Below are positions 9,001 through 15,950 of a DNA stretch of 64,000 bases, in pieces; within the stretch, counting starts at the first letter, position 1, and every line of letters starts with the position of its first letter. Position numbers and translations under genes: made by a program. This stretch comes from Lacunisphaera limnophila (GTDB lineage Bacteria > Verrucomicrobiota > Verrucomicrobiia > Opitutales > Opitutaceae): contig NZ_CP016094.1 in the NCBI RefSeq assembly GCF_001746835.1, positions 930,001-994,000 of the forward strand, read 5' to 3'. Below the pieces are notes generated by a model. The model saw only the letters and a list, made by a program, of their open reading frames with translations, was not told the DNA's origin and did not search any database.

Positions 9001-11641
9001 CGTAGCCCCGGAAGAAGTTGGTTTCGTTGTCGTCGACGGTGTAGTCGAGGGTCTGGGTGACGCCACCGACCGACAGCTCCTCATTGATCACCTCGCCGGT
9101 GGTATTGAACTCAAAGGCGAAATCCGTGGCCTCAAAGGTGAAATCGGTGATGCCGTCGATGGTCAGCTCGTCGAAGGTGATCCGGCCAGCCACGCCGGAA
9201 ATGTCCGCCACGGCATCATCCAGGAACAGCACAACGAAGCCGACGCCGGTCACGGAGGCGGTGATGTCTCCGACCGTCAGTTCGGCGGTGAGGCCCGATC
9301 CGCCCACCTTGACCACCTCGGCGCCATCCACGGTACCGGCAAAGAAGGCCAGGCTGGCATCGTTGAGGGCAAAGGAAGCGCCATCGGCTTCCACGCCGAA
9401 ATCGATCGTGCCGCCGATGCTGACGAAGTCGGTCTGGGTGGCCCCGAAGTTGAAGGCGGCCGCCGGGCTGTCGCCCAGCCCGTCAAAGGAGACCGCCCCG
9501 GTGACCGCCCCGGTCGTGTTGATGGCGAAGGTAAAAGCGGAACCACTGAGGGTGACCCCATCAGGCAGCCCGTCGACATCCAGAGTGGTCGCCGACAACG
9601 AACCGGCGACACCGTCATCATTGATGATGAAACCACCGGAAAGGCCGGTGACCCCGATCTTGACCGAACCGGCGGTGAAGGAGGCACTGGTGCCGGAGGC
9701 CCCGCCGATGCCGACCTTGAAGACGCTGGTGTTGGGCGTGACCGCCCCGGCATCCCCGTCATGGTCATAAGAGTACTGCTCAAAGTAGAAGGTGCCGGCC
9801 ACCGCCACCGCCACACCGCCGAAATCAAGGCCAAGGGTCAGGCCACCCGAGACCAGGAAGTACTTCCGCCGGTCGGCGCCGGAGAAGCTTAGCGTATTGC
9901 CGCCGGGCATCACCACGCTGGCCACATCGGCATCGGTCGTGTTGATCTCAAAAATCAGCCCGGACAGGCTCCCGAAGGTATAACCGGTCATCGCGAGGCC
10001 GCCCACCGTCGCCTTGCCGGCGAAACCCGTGCTGCGGATCAGGAAGTCGCCATCGACATCGGTGATCGCCAGACCGATGCCACCGGCGGTCACGCTGGCC
10101 GACAGGTCGGTGACAGTGAAGAGGAGATCATCCGCCTTCCAGGAAAAGGCCAGGGAACCGCTGAGGGTGGCTGAGACCGGGGCGGCGGTGATGGTGAGGG
10201 CGATGGTGGTCTCGACCGTAACGGTGGTGCCGGTGGTCGCCACGACCTTGAGGGTGCCGGTGGCACTGTTGCCCGAAACCCCGGTGGCCCCGATGATCTC
10301 AAGCGACGTGATCGCCACCTGACCGGACATGCCGGCGCTCGAAATCTGGAAGGTGTGGGTGATCGCGCCGCCGATCGTCAGCTTGGCCGTCCCGGTGCCT
10401 AGGGTAATTGTGGCGCTGGTCATGGCCAGGGTCAGGAGCTGGCCAGCCGCGGTGGCTCCATTCGTGTCTGTCACCGCAAATGTAAAATCACCCTGCAGCT
10501 TCAAGCCGGCCGAAGTAAGGGTGATATCGGCCTGGCCGGTGAAGCGGATGAAATTGGAGGCACCGTTGAAGTCCACGGAGAACGCGGTGCCACCGATCGT
10601 GGTGGACCAGGCGGTATCGCCGCCATTGTTCAACGCGGTCGCCGTGTTCACGGAAAGGATCGCATTACCGGTCCCACCGGTCCCGGTCAGGTTGGCAAAA
10701 GAAAAGGTATCGCCGGTACCGGCAGTCAGGCTGGTGATAGCGCTGATGACCATTTGGCCGGCCCCGCCACCCAGGTCATATTCACCCGGGACCCCAACAC
10801 CCGGGCCGGTGTATTTGCCGCTGACCAGGAAGGCACCCTTGCTGGCCGTCAGGGTCAGGGTCGCCCCGCCGGAGGTAAAGGCGACCGTCGCCGCGGTCTC
10901 AAACCATACCCGGAAAACAAACCTGGTTCCGGTCGTATCAAAAGCCGGAGCGTTGCTGTCCGACACATCCAGGTTGCGCTCAAATTTGAAGGTGCCGGTG
11001 ATCGTCAGTTCACCCAGCGAGTATTCGCCGGTGCCCGTGTCAGCCCGCTTCACCATCGTCCCGTACATCGTCACCGTGGAACCGGCACCCGTGTCGAGCA
11101 GCGTCTTGAGGGCCGTGTATTGCGTGTCTCTGGTGGACACCTGCAGACCGGCATCAACGCTCGGATCTAGCAATGCAGTAAAATTGAATCCACCGAACGG
11201 CGGATCCCAAGGATCGAGAACTTCTCCCGTAACTCCAACCGTGTAGCTAGTTACCGACTGGGGCGGGCCGTTTCCAGAGGTGAGAGTGATGACGGCAAGA
11301 TCGGCGGCGCTCGGAACCTCGGGCGCGAGAGGGGCGGTCACGCTCGGGGCGGCCGCGATGGTCTCAGTCACCGGTGCGGTCTCGGATACGACCGTGACGA
11401 CCTCGGTCGTGGCGGCCGGAACCGTGGTGACCGTGGTGTCCACCAGGCTATCGTCTGATGGCATGACCAGGGAATCCATGTCCCCGGAACCAGCGTTTTC
11501 CGTCAGCACTTCGGCGCTCAGGACAGGCGCGGAAGGCTCGTCAAACTTGATCAAACCGTCGCCCACCAGCCCATCACCGGACAACAGCATGCGCTGCTCC
11601 AGGGGCTCCAACATGAATTCTCTTTGACGAAAAACGGACAT
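1..11641 (-). CDS. Giant LEPR-XLL-type repetitive surface/secreted protein (3' end outside window)
   Basis: This is a very long extracellular-type protein, and the window holds about its first 3,880 codons. I translated the frame through the interval and met no stop. An in-frame TAG lies directly upstream of the ATG at 11641; an inner ATG at 11614 is the alternative start. A short basic stretch is followed by LEPLEQRMLLSGD, a match to the LEPR-XLL motif of very long repetitive proteins. No Sec signal peptide is visible. The body is rich in Thr, Ser, Val, Gly and Asp, reads like alternating beta strands, and showed no cysteine in the parts I read. Residues about 1060-1870 hold 140-residue tandem units. 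A proline-rich linker near residue 3,360 (about position 1565) precedes RTX-like motifs such as GGAGNDTVT and GDAGADTFT. It is divergent from the SecA-like/TolC operon, whose substrate it may be. A role in adhesion or a surface coat is inference. Confidence 0.88.
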   Translation of the reverse strand, partial: MSVFRQREFMLEPLEQRMLLSGDGLVGDGLIKFDEPSAPVLSAEVLTENAGSGDMDSLVMPSDDSLVDTTVTTVPAATTEVVTVVSETAPVTETIAAAPSVTAPLAPEVPSAADLAVITLTSGNGPPQSVTSYTVGVTGEVLDPWDPPFGGFNFTALLDPSVDAGLQVSTRDTQYTALKTLLDTGAGSTVTMYGTMVKRADTGTGEYSLGELTITGTFKFERNLDVSDSNAPAFDTTGTRFVFRVWFETAATVAFTSGGATLTLTASKGAFLVSGKYTGPGVGVPGEYDLGGGAGQMVISAITSLTAGTGDTFSFANLTGTGGTGNAILSVNTATALNNGGDTAWSTTIGGTAFSVDFNGASNFIRFTGQADITLTSAGLKLQGDFTFAVTDTNGATAAGQLLTLAMTSATITLGTGTAKLTIGGAITHTFQISSAGMSGQVAITSLEIIGATGVSGNSATGTLKVVATTGTTVTVETTIALTITAAPVSATLSGSLAFSWKADDLLFTVTDLSASVTAGGIGLAITDVDGDFLIRSTGFAGKATVGGLAMTGYTFGSLSGLIFEINTTDADVASVVMPGGNTLSFSGADRRKYFLVSGGLTLGLDFGGVAVAVAGTFYFEQYSYDHDGDAGAVTPNTSVFKVGIGGASGTSASFTAGSVKIGVTGLSGGFIINDDGVAGSLSATTLDVDGLPDGVTLSGSAFTFAINTTGAVTGAVSFDGLGDSPAAAFNFGATQTDFVSIGGTIDFGVEADGASFALNDASLAFFAGTVDGAEVVKVGGSGLTAELTVGDITASVTGVGFVVLFLDDAVADISGVAGRITFDELTIDGITDFTFEATDFAFEFNTTGEVINEELSVGGVTQTLDYTVDDNETNFFRGYGTMTVAFDNGGSFAMDMTGTFAFEVYSYDADGGGGDPAVNVVMFGFENVSFEIAVGTDGLKLVVDDADGFFLFGMNDDVVPVASYAGRLSISAATLEGVTGLEISVTDFNFEVNTFGHEIAAVIVRGDVDTDPDDAGDPDDFELDFTAANRHDFIAIAGTLNLTVELGGFEFTLSGSFSFESTTITYDEGTAEEADVSTLRIGVSGASFGLSVGGEDSLTLEASGITGGILIKADGTVAMKLSIATVSLTGIDGLTFTVTNFFLQLNNTGGAVEENFTFPDGGDLDNDPDVVALDFTDDLFALGGTLSLSLDVGGFAASLTGSFSFEQGAGKMKVAVQNASMSVGVNGVGLAITNVNGLFVLYDGADADPDTDDGTLAMKLSIGSIALTGIDDALTFTVTNFFLQLNTAGDIAQETFTIPDGDDGDGDPDTVTMDYAEDLTLLGGTVELALTVGSFTATINGSFSFEQTTGKMKIAIQNAGMSVSVGDVGLAITGVNGLFVLYDGIDADPDTDDGTLAMQLAIGSIALTGIEDTLTFTVSNFFLKLNTAGDIDEETFTVPDGDDGDSDPDEVTMDFDENLTQLGGTVELALTVGSFTATLGGSFSFEQGTDKMKIAIQNGSVTVGAGDVGLSITEVNGLFVVYDGTDGDADTDDGTLAMQLSIGEVALTGIDGFTFTVTDFFLKLNTAGDIDAEVFTVPDGDDGDEDPDEITMDYADDILQIGGAVLLGLEVGGFSLSIQGGFFFEQGTDKILVGIQDAGIELEAGGVTLLISDVDGLFAIYEGVDDGDADTNDGTLAMKLSVGEVSLDGLDFLTFEVTNFFLNLNTAGDIAAETFTMPDGDDAGPEPDEVTLDFDANILQLGGTVVLGIEAGSLTVELTGTLFFEQATVTDPDTDIESEVIKVAVTDGGLTLGVVEIEDVNGYFIILPEGSAGKLSVGDITVDVGDAFFLSVDDFYLEFNNTGADVEVEFTIPDGIDAGSEDDVVELSFTGDNRHDFVLISGSITIGIADDPDTDEYDPLLELTATGVTIDTGATGAEPIFSAEVLSGTLNLLELGGPITVSARNLAVTADGDLANLDADELFVVEVFFGGTFKENTVTAGPDGEMDTDDDVTTVSEVDQTGEEAPDSADLDFKWPAWMPLKLRHIALEWEDVGANPDDFDLRITAAIDAKIAGLFTVSGYVENLVIDIGDLVAGDFPIKSFDAAALYVSGTAFGLEVSGGFVLGMIDVDANGDDVDDPDYTGLGEIIDTIYFAGLSVKAEMLGRGGVQFGIGLAYIDGEVVPLEVMVGATFPILIEPISGLTLGAFAGRVQFAHTLDQDYETEDGDVDLDALKTVANNPDSAVAPMDMEDWVENLKAATLALTPDSEGASVDVWSQPMTITIKADFYSIYAQPEALYGEMVVSFDTEGRILLAGALTFGGGSVKLNAGLYANLTNVGDGDFSFAFYGSYGPASGTKQFEIEATLKVRTLVGDIDPDTGRAVLRLDGDDNPIVWNSDDYTDAEQATLKLEFGGSVKFVVGGAMVVQVDGTVDMEVDLIGSTGVRLKFNAQVGIVSPTPNPLGEQFGEMAGYISIFENVDDGELELVGAVEVLFKPDTLKDYGIDVTATVTLQINTTDDLAEDVEVEYFDGDTATFDIRANSFSLALQGNLSVGAPGSEPADAFLKMNGFVSIEINSDGLTLIFDVSVELAPGGNTLLALTATGFMRINDDGIAARLDMEMTDNLPEGTGLEFEAQFFLIINTTGKIVEIEVPEYITGDAGYTGPLGVIIPQAAPLIGGDPTIAEGDLDLTAGPDGKLMTSDDTVTLGDLATAQDYYIISAEGSLAAAGLTFEGDFLLIITQEDDGSGGVDTFVQLQINAELEFVALGSIGVNGFLEITDEGAVGLLEVEIDLDALEADLGVAIEAEIYLAFNTYDTDYTVPRAVALNFVTLGDTEQLVLEDNLVQIELRGTISVGSQLVLIGEFIFKKSGSGVNEKTLISVNAIMTLPVLGTLNVDGDLLFVVDNPGTIGTDEGGTVGSLVVTLESDDDLAAIDITYSATISLKVNSTDVSQDDPGDAGTATIDADTVMLDMSGTLTLLGSFTFTGHFYFQKSGTNINIEFDATLSIGFLGTLRATGNFDSDNTGFQAQLTLSIESAAGSTYGFSFSGTLFFAINTKSTNYEVTGLSNLADQTIAPGGTMIVITGQLQLFSTFSLSGTFALTVSPTSTSITLYATLSVFGVGLNVTGSASIITADNGGTIGDERGIVLNLQLRLGTNTNVTMSPVASVMSLTGTFTLQINTTDFANSGIAANSVTIGASVAANIMGFTLASGSLTISISSTGFSIVIPSGSPLSLDFFGFFSLNFYGNLTILTDGSSEFSFTATASVTFLNPDIFGFAGTVSVSFSKSFSGVATVSGSISATFGAFGIKLSAGGNFTFASDGTVSLSVYISLQITPAFTIKIWTPWKTYRINVPALVIGGTWSKTFGTRGAVPAPPPPPDLARMVGNTLYLNVGADAYLRGAAYGAATDESYNLTSAGNGTSTGKKVTVDALGFTKEFDNVTKIVATDTAASNTYIKVDPALNLPVDINVGKAVSGKNHFIVGSGTALVYGGTNDDWVEFGAAGGTYYAGDGEGRIKDHANGNTTVRAPGYTEYVLTDGSLTYGDGANSQTLTFDNDSIKNVVLDGAANAVFETTSLGGSGTDSDIDPNPWTGTATFNGSGSTGTIRATTATSLTLTNTAIIESGVTITLSGMQVAELYGNEDDNSFTISGWTNGGSIDGKGGTDTVIASNNANFTLSDTALTRSTGGSLSLTGIEVATLTGGSSANTFSVSSWTGTATLDGAGGNDAYTINLNTTGGITNVADTAGAADTLVINGTTSADTLTVTSSSVSRSSQVVNYSGIETLTLNAGDNDDAITINSTAVATSIYGDAGADTFTANGNSASLTLSGGAGNDTVTITASTAALTLNGDADDDIFNLRALSAATTVNTGTGTNTVNLGNSSAVVDNLDGALTINGGGT
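6100..8500 (-). repeat. Tandem ~420-bp coding repeats (140-residue units) in the giant gene
   Basis: The landmark encoding FEQ (plus-strand ctgctcgaag or a close variant) recurs at 6341, 6761, 7178, 7598, 8018 and, degenerate, near 8456. The spacings are 420, 417, 420, 420 and about 438 bp. A second landmark encoding TFTVTNFFL recurs with the same period. Each unit contains two acidic segments, typified by DADPDTDDGTLAM and PDGDDGDGDPD, which could bind calcium; that is inference. Units at the edges are more diverged than central ones, consistent with unequal crossing-over followed by drift. Confidence 0.85.
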
Positions 11642-11938
11642 CTAAAGGTCGTGGCGTGGGCGTGGTTTTTGGACCCGGCGATAAACATCGCATTTACCGA
11701 AATGCGTCAAGTCCGGCTTTTCGCAAATTTGATACATCACCAAAAAAGTCGGCAAAAGATCTTAAGTCAAAGACCGGATCGACGCGGTCTGGAATCCGAT
11801 TTTTCGCCCGCCTTGGCACGTTCCCGGCGGTCCTGGGTTGCCCCAAAAATCCCCGACCGGCGGACTCGGCGGACCCGTTCCGGAGGCTCGGGCGCCGTAA
11901 AAAAAATGCCCTCAAACGGAGTCGGAGCGTGACAGCGG
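11642..11938. promoter_or_regulatory. Divergent intergenic region between giant gene and export operon
   Basis: About 297 bp separate the divergent starts at 11641 (minus) and 11939 (plus), so both promoters should lie here. The middle part (11680-11770) is richer in A+T than the flanks. I found no convincing sigma-70 -35/-10 pair. A hairpin-forming inverted repeat lies at 11689-11706. Reading of this interval as a shared regulatory region is inference from layout. Confidence 0.5.
11689..11706. repeat. 7-bp inverted repeat in the divergent intergenic region
   Basis: cgcattt (11689-11695) and aaatgcg (11700-11706) are perfect reverse complements around accg. It could be an operator for the divergent genes or an mRNA hairpin. 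It has no T tract, so it is not an intrinsic terminator. Confidence 0.4.
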
Positions 11939-13780
11939 ATGCGCGAGTTCCCTTATTCCGAACCCGTGCAAGCCGTCCAACGATGCCGCCAGTATGAAGG
12001 TAATGAGGAAGGATTCTGGCCGCTTTTTACCGAAGCGCTGGCCGAAGCCACCGGGGCCACCCACGTCCTCTTGCTGCGCCGCCAGCTGGAGCCGAACGAG
12101 GGCTGGAAGCCCTTTTCCGCCTGGCCGGCCCGCGAGAAATTCCCCCTCGGAGCCCCCTTGGATGACCCCGGCCTGATGGCCACCTTGGAACGGGCGGTGA
12201 AGGAAGAACTCGCCGAATTCCGCCCGCCGGCGGACCCCAAATCCCCCCTCCCCGCCGTGTCTTTCGACGGCGGCATGCCCGGCTGGCAGTTCACGGCCCT
12301 GTTCCGGCTGCCCGCCCCCGTCCCGGAGGCGGGCGAGTTCGCCCGCCGCGCCGCCCGTCTCCTTGATCTACCCGTACTCTACCGCCGGACCCGCGCCCTG
12401 CGCCAGGCCGGGGAGAGCAACCGCGCCTTTGCCCAGACCTTCGACCTGCTGACCCTCCTGGACCGGCAGACCCGGTTCACGCCGGCCGTCATGACGGTCT
12501 GCAACGAGTTGGCCCGCCAGACCGGCTGCTCCCGCGTTTCCCTAGGCTGGCGTCAGGACGCCTACGTGCGCATCCGGGCCGTCAGCGACCTCCCCCGTTT
12601 CGAGCCCAAGATGGAGGTCGTGCGCCAGCTCGAGACCGCGATGGAGGAGGCCTGCGACCAGGACGAGGAGATCATCCTGCCCGAGCCCGACGACGCGACC
12701 TATGTGGCGCGCGACCACCAGCAATTTGCCCGGACCCAGGGCGTGGCCTACCTGGCCACCCTGCCCCTGCGCGTGGACGAACGCCCGGTGGGCGCCCTCC
12801 TGCTGGAACGCCAGGACCGCGCCTTCTCCGCGGGTGAGATCACCGCGCTGCGGGTCGTGCTCGACCGGGCCAGCCGGCGGATTGACGAACTCGAACGGCA
12901 CGACGGCAGCCTGCCGCGCCGCGCCGCCCGGGCCACCCGGGCGCAACTCGCCAAGCTTCTCGGCCCCGAGCACACCTGGTGGAAGGCGGCCGGCGCCCTC
13001 ACCGCCCTCCTGCTCCTGCTGTCTGTCGTCTGCACCTGGCCCCACCGGGTCGAGGGCAGCTTTGTGGTGCGCAGTGACACGCTGGTGAACCTCCCCGCCC
13101 CCTTTGAAGGTTATATTACCGAGGTGCCGGTGCGCGTGGGCGACCCGGTCCGGACGGGCGACCTGCTTATCCGCCTGGATAAGCGGCAGCTCCTCCTTGA
13201 GCAAGGTTCGCTGACCGCCGAACTCGCCCGCCATGAGGCCCAGCGGGCCCAGGCCGAGGTCGAACGCCGGCTGGCCGAGATGCGGGCCGCGGCCGCCGCC
13301 AAGGAGCAGGCCCAGGCCAGCCTCGATATCGTCCGCTTCCGTCTGAGCCGCGCCGACATCGTCGCCCCGGCCGACGGGGTGGTGGTCGAGGGCGACCTGC
13401 GCGAGCGCATCGGCACGCCGGTCAAGGCCGGCGACCTCCTCATGCGCGTGACCCGCATCGAGGCCATGTATGTCGAAATTGAGGTCCCCGAGCGCGACGC
13501 CCATGCCGTGCTCGCCAGCCGGCGCGGCGAGATCGCCTTCGCCACCCTGCCCGGTGAACGCCACCCCATTGTCATCGACCGCCTCGAGCCCGTCGCCCGC
13601 GTGAAACCCGAGGGCAATGTCTTCGTTCTCCGCGCCCGGATCACCGCCCCCAACGACCGGGCGGTCTGGTGGCGCCCCGGCATGAGCGGCGTGGCCAAGG
13701 TGGAGGCCGGGGACCGCCGCATTCTCTGGCTGCTGACCCATCGTCTCGTGGATTACATCCGCCTGAAGCTCTGGCTCTGA
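11939..13780 (+). CDS. GAF-domain HlyD-like membrane fusion protein
   Basis: The 613-residue protein joins a cytoplasmic sensor-like half to a periplasmic adaptor half. Residues about 165-310 resemble a GAF domain. One strong transmembrane segment lies at about 349-367. After it comes a barrel-sandwich/lipoyl-type half (LVNLPAPFEGYITEV), an Ala/Glu/Arg-rich coiled coil, the second lipoyl half (IVAPADGVVVEGD) and a beta-barrel portion. HlyD-family adaptors link an inner-membrane energy source to a TolC channel. The start is fixed by an in-frame TGA three codons upstream. It is the first gene of the export operon, 4 nt before the M50 fusion. The GAF part could bind a small ligand that gates export; that is inference. 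Confidence 0.8.
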   Translation: MREFPYSEPVQAVQRCRQYEGNEEGFWPLFTEALAEATGATHVLLLRRQLEPNEGWKPFSAWPAREKFPLGAPLDDPGLMATLERAVKEELAEFRPPADPKSPLPAVSFDGGMPGWQFTALFRLPAPVPEAGEFARRAARLLDLPVLYRRTRALRQAGESNRAFAQTFDLLTLLDRQTRFTPAVMTVCNELARQTGCSRVSLGWRQDAYVRIRAVSDLPRFEPKMEVVRQLETAMEEACDQDEEIILPEPDDATYVARDHQQFARTQGVAYLATLPLRVDERPVGALLLERQDRAFSAGEITALRVVLDRASRRIDELERHDGSLPRRAARATRAQLAKLLGPEHTWWKAAGALTALLLLLSVVCTWPHRVEGSFVVRSDTLVNLPAPFEGYITEVPVRVGDPVRTGDLLIRLDKRQLLLEQGSLTAELARHEAQRAQAEVERRLAEMRAAAAAKEQAQASLDIVRFRLSRADIVAPADGVVVEGDLRERIGTPVKAGDLLMRVTRIEAMYVEIEVPERDAHAVLASRRGEIAFATLPGERHPIVIDRLEPVARVKPEGNVFVLRARITAPNDRAVWWRPGMSGVAKVEAGDRRILWLLTHRLVDYIRLKLWL

Positions 13781-13784
13781 CGCG

Positions 13785-15941
13785 ATGGCCGACGCCCCGC
13801 AGATGTTCAGTGAGTCCTGGCACCGCATTGCGGCCCAGCGCCTGCAGCTGCGCCCCGGCGTCGAGGTGCGCCGCCAGCAATACCGGGGCGAACTCTGGTA
13901 TGTCGTCCAGGATCCCTTCACCAACGCCTTCTACCGCATCCGGCCGGGGGCCCGGCGCCTGCTGCTGCATCTGACCGGCCGCGCCACCGTCGAGGAGGCC
14001 TGGCGCCGCTGCCTACGCGAGGACCGGGAGTCGGCGCCGGGGCAGTCCGAAGTGATCCAGCTGCTCGGCCAGCTGCACCAGGCCAGCCTGCTGCAATCCG
14101 ACCTCGCCCCGGACAGCCGGCAGCTCTTCGAGCGCCTGCGCCGCCACCAGCAGGCCCAGGTCCGCAGCACGTTGAGCAGCGTGCTCTTCCTCCGCATCCC
14201 GCTGTGGGATCCGGATCGTTTCCTGCAACGGCTCCTGCCGCTCGTCCGCCCCGCCTTCGGCTGGGCGGGCTTCGCGGTGTGGGCGGTCGTCGTGCTGCTC
14301 GCCGCCAAGACGGCCATCGACCACCGCGACCAGCTCTTCACCCGCGGCCAGGAAGTGCTCGCCCCGGGCAACCTCGCGCTGCTGTTCGGCGCCTTCTTTG
14401 TCACCAAGCTCCTCCACGAATTCGGCCACGCCTTCGCCTGCCGGGTCTTTGGCGGGCAGGTGCACCAGATGGGCATCATGCTGCTGGTGTTCAGCCCCGT
14501 GCCCTATGTGGACGCCACCGCCAGCTGGGCCTTCCGGGAGCGCTGGCGGCGGGTGTGGGTCGGCGCCGCCGGTATGTATGTGGAACTCTTCGTCGCCTCG
14601 CTGGCGGTCTTCGTCTGGGCGAACACCGGCAGCGGGATGACCAACAGCCTCGCCTACAATATCCTCTTCGTGGCCTCCGTCAGCACGCTGCTCTTCAACC
14701 TTAACCCGCTGCTGCGCTTCGACGGGTATTACCTGCTCTCCGACCTGACCGAGACCCCCAACCTGCACCAGCGCAGCCGCACCCAGATGTTCAGCTGGGC
14801 GGAGCGGGGGCTGTTCGGCCTGGCCGACACCCCGCAACCGGCCTCGACCCGCCGCGAGGCCGCCTTCCTCGGCCTGTTCGGCATCGCCTCCGGCATCTAC
14901 CGGATCTTTGTCTTCACCGTCATCATCCTGTTTGTGGCCGACAAGTTCTTCGGGCTCGGCCTGCTGGCCGCCGCCGTGGGCGCCTTCTCGCTGCTGGTGC
15001 TGCCGGTCTGGAAATTCGGGCGCTACCTGGCGCGGGAGCCGCGGCTCGGCCGGCAGCGCCCGCGCGCCATCGCGGTGACCCTGGGCGCGCTGGCGTTGGT
15101 CACGGCCTTCCTGGCTCTCTACCCGTGGCCCCACCACACCTACGCCCCCGGCGTCCTCCAAACCCGGGAACAGGCGCGGGTCTACACCGCCGCCGACGGG
15201 TACCTCACGGAGATGACCGCCGTGTCGGGCTCGACGGTGCGGGCGGGCGATCTGCTGGTCCGGATGACCAACCCCGAGCTCGAGTTGCGCCTCGTCTCCG
15301 CCGAGGCGCGCGTCCGGCAGGTGCGCCTGCAGGAAAATGTGGCCCTCGAGCAAGGCGGCGCCGGCCTGCGCGTGCTGCAGCGCCAGCGCGAGTCGGCAGA
15401 GGCCGAGCTGGCCGACCTGCGGCAACGGCGGGGCGAGCTCGAGATCCGCGCGCCGATGGATGGCGTCTGGGTCGCGCCCCGCGCCGCTGACTTGGTGGGC
15501 GAACTCACCTCCCGCGGCCGGCAGCTCGGGATCGTGATCGATCCGCCGGACTTTGAATTCACCGCCATCGTGGCGCAGGACGACTCCGCCCGGCTGTTCG
15601 CGTATGCCGGCACCGCCGCCGAGATCCGCCTGCCGGGCCAGGCCGCCCGGCCCATTGCGGTCAGCCAGGTGCAGCTCGTGCCCGGCCGGCAGAACCTCCT
15701 CCCCACGGCCGCCCTCGGCTGGTCCGCCGGCGGACCCGTGAAGATCCAGCCCGGGGATCCCGACGGCGTACAGACGGCGGAGCCCTACTTCAAGGCGATC
15801 GCCCGGGTCGGCGTGCCGGGTGACGCCGCATTGCTGCACGGGCAAACCGGCCTCATCCGCTTCACCACCGGCACGGAACCCCTCCTGCAACAGGGCTGGC
15901 GCCGTTTCCGCCAGCTCTTGCAGCAGCGCTACCAGCTCTGA
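13785..15941 (+). CDS. PqqD-like / M50 site-2-type metalloprotease / HlyD-like fusion
   Basis: The 718-residue polytopic protein has three parts. Residues about 25-100 resemble a PqqD-like domain, as in putative peptide zinc metalloprotease proteins. The membrane part carries the zinc motif HEFGH at 211-215 and NLNPLLRFDG at about 304-314, the paired M50 signatures, so the protease appears intact. The C-terminal third (about 450-700) is a periplasmic barrel-sandwich adaptor with a short coiled coil, containing VYTAADGYLTEM and LEIRAPMDGVWV. It starts 4 nt after the GAF-HlyD gene and ends 9 nt before the SecA-like gene. It may process or hand over a substrate during export; the substrate is inferred, not shown. 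Confidence 0.8.
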   Translation: MADAPQMFSESWHRIAAQRLQLRPGVEVRRQQYRGELWYVVQDPFTNAFYRIRPGARRLLLHLTGRATVEEAWRRCLREDRESAPGQSEVIQLLGQLHQASLLQSDLAPDSRQLFERLRRHQQAQVRSTLSSVLFLRIPLWDPDRFLQRLLPLVRPAFGWAGFAVWAVVVLLAAKTAIDHRDQLFTRGQEVLAPGNLALLFGAFFVTKLLHEFGHAFACRVFGGQVHQMGIMLLVFSPVPYVDATASWAFRERWRRVWVGAAGMYVELFVASLAVFVWANTGSGMTNSLAYNILFVASVSTLLFNLNPLLRFDGYYLLSDLTETPNLHQRSRTQMFSWAERGLFGLADTPQPASTRREAAFLGLFGIASGIYRIFVFTVIILFVADKFFGLGLLAAAVGAFSLLVLPVWKFGRYLAREPRLGRQRPRAIAVTLGALALVTAFLALYPWPHHTYAPGVLQTREQARVYTAADGYLTEMTAVSGSTVRAGDLLVRMTNPELELRLVSAEARVRQVRLQENVALEQGGAGLRVLQRQRESAEAELADLRQRRGELEIRAPMDGVWVAPRAADLVGELTSRGRQLGIVIDPPDFEFTAIVAQDDSARLFAYAGTAAEIRLPGQAARPIAVSQVQLVPGRQNLLPTAALGWSAGGPVKIQPGDPDGVQTAEPYFKAIARVGVPGDAALLHGQTGLIRFTTGTEPLLQQGWRRFRQLLQQRYQL

Positions 15942-15950
15942 CCGGCCGCG

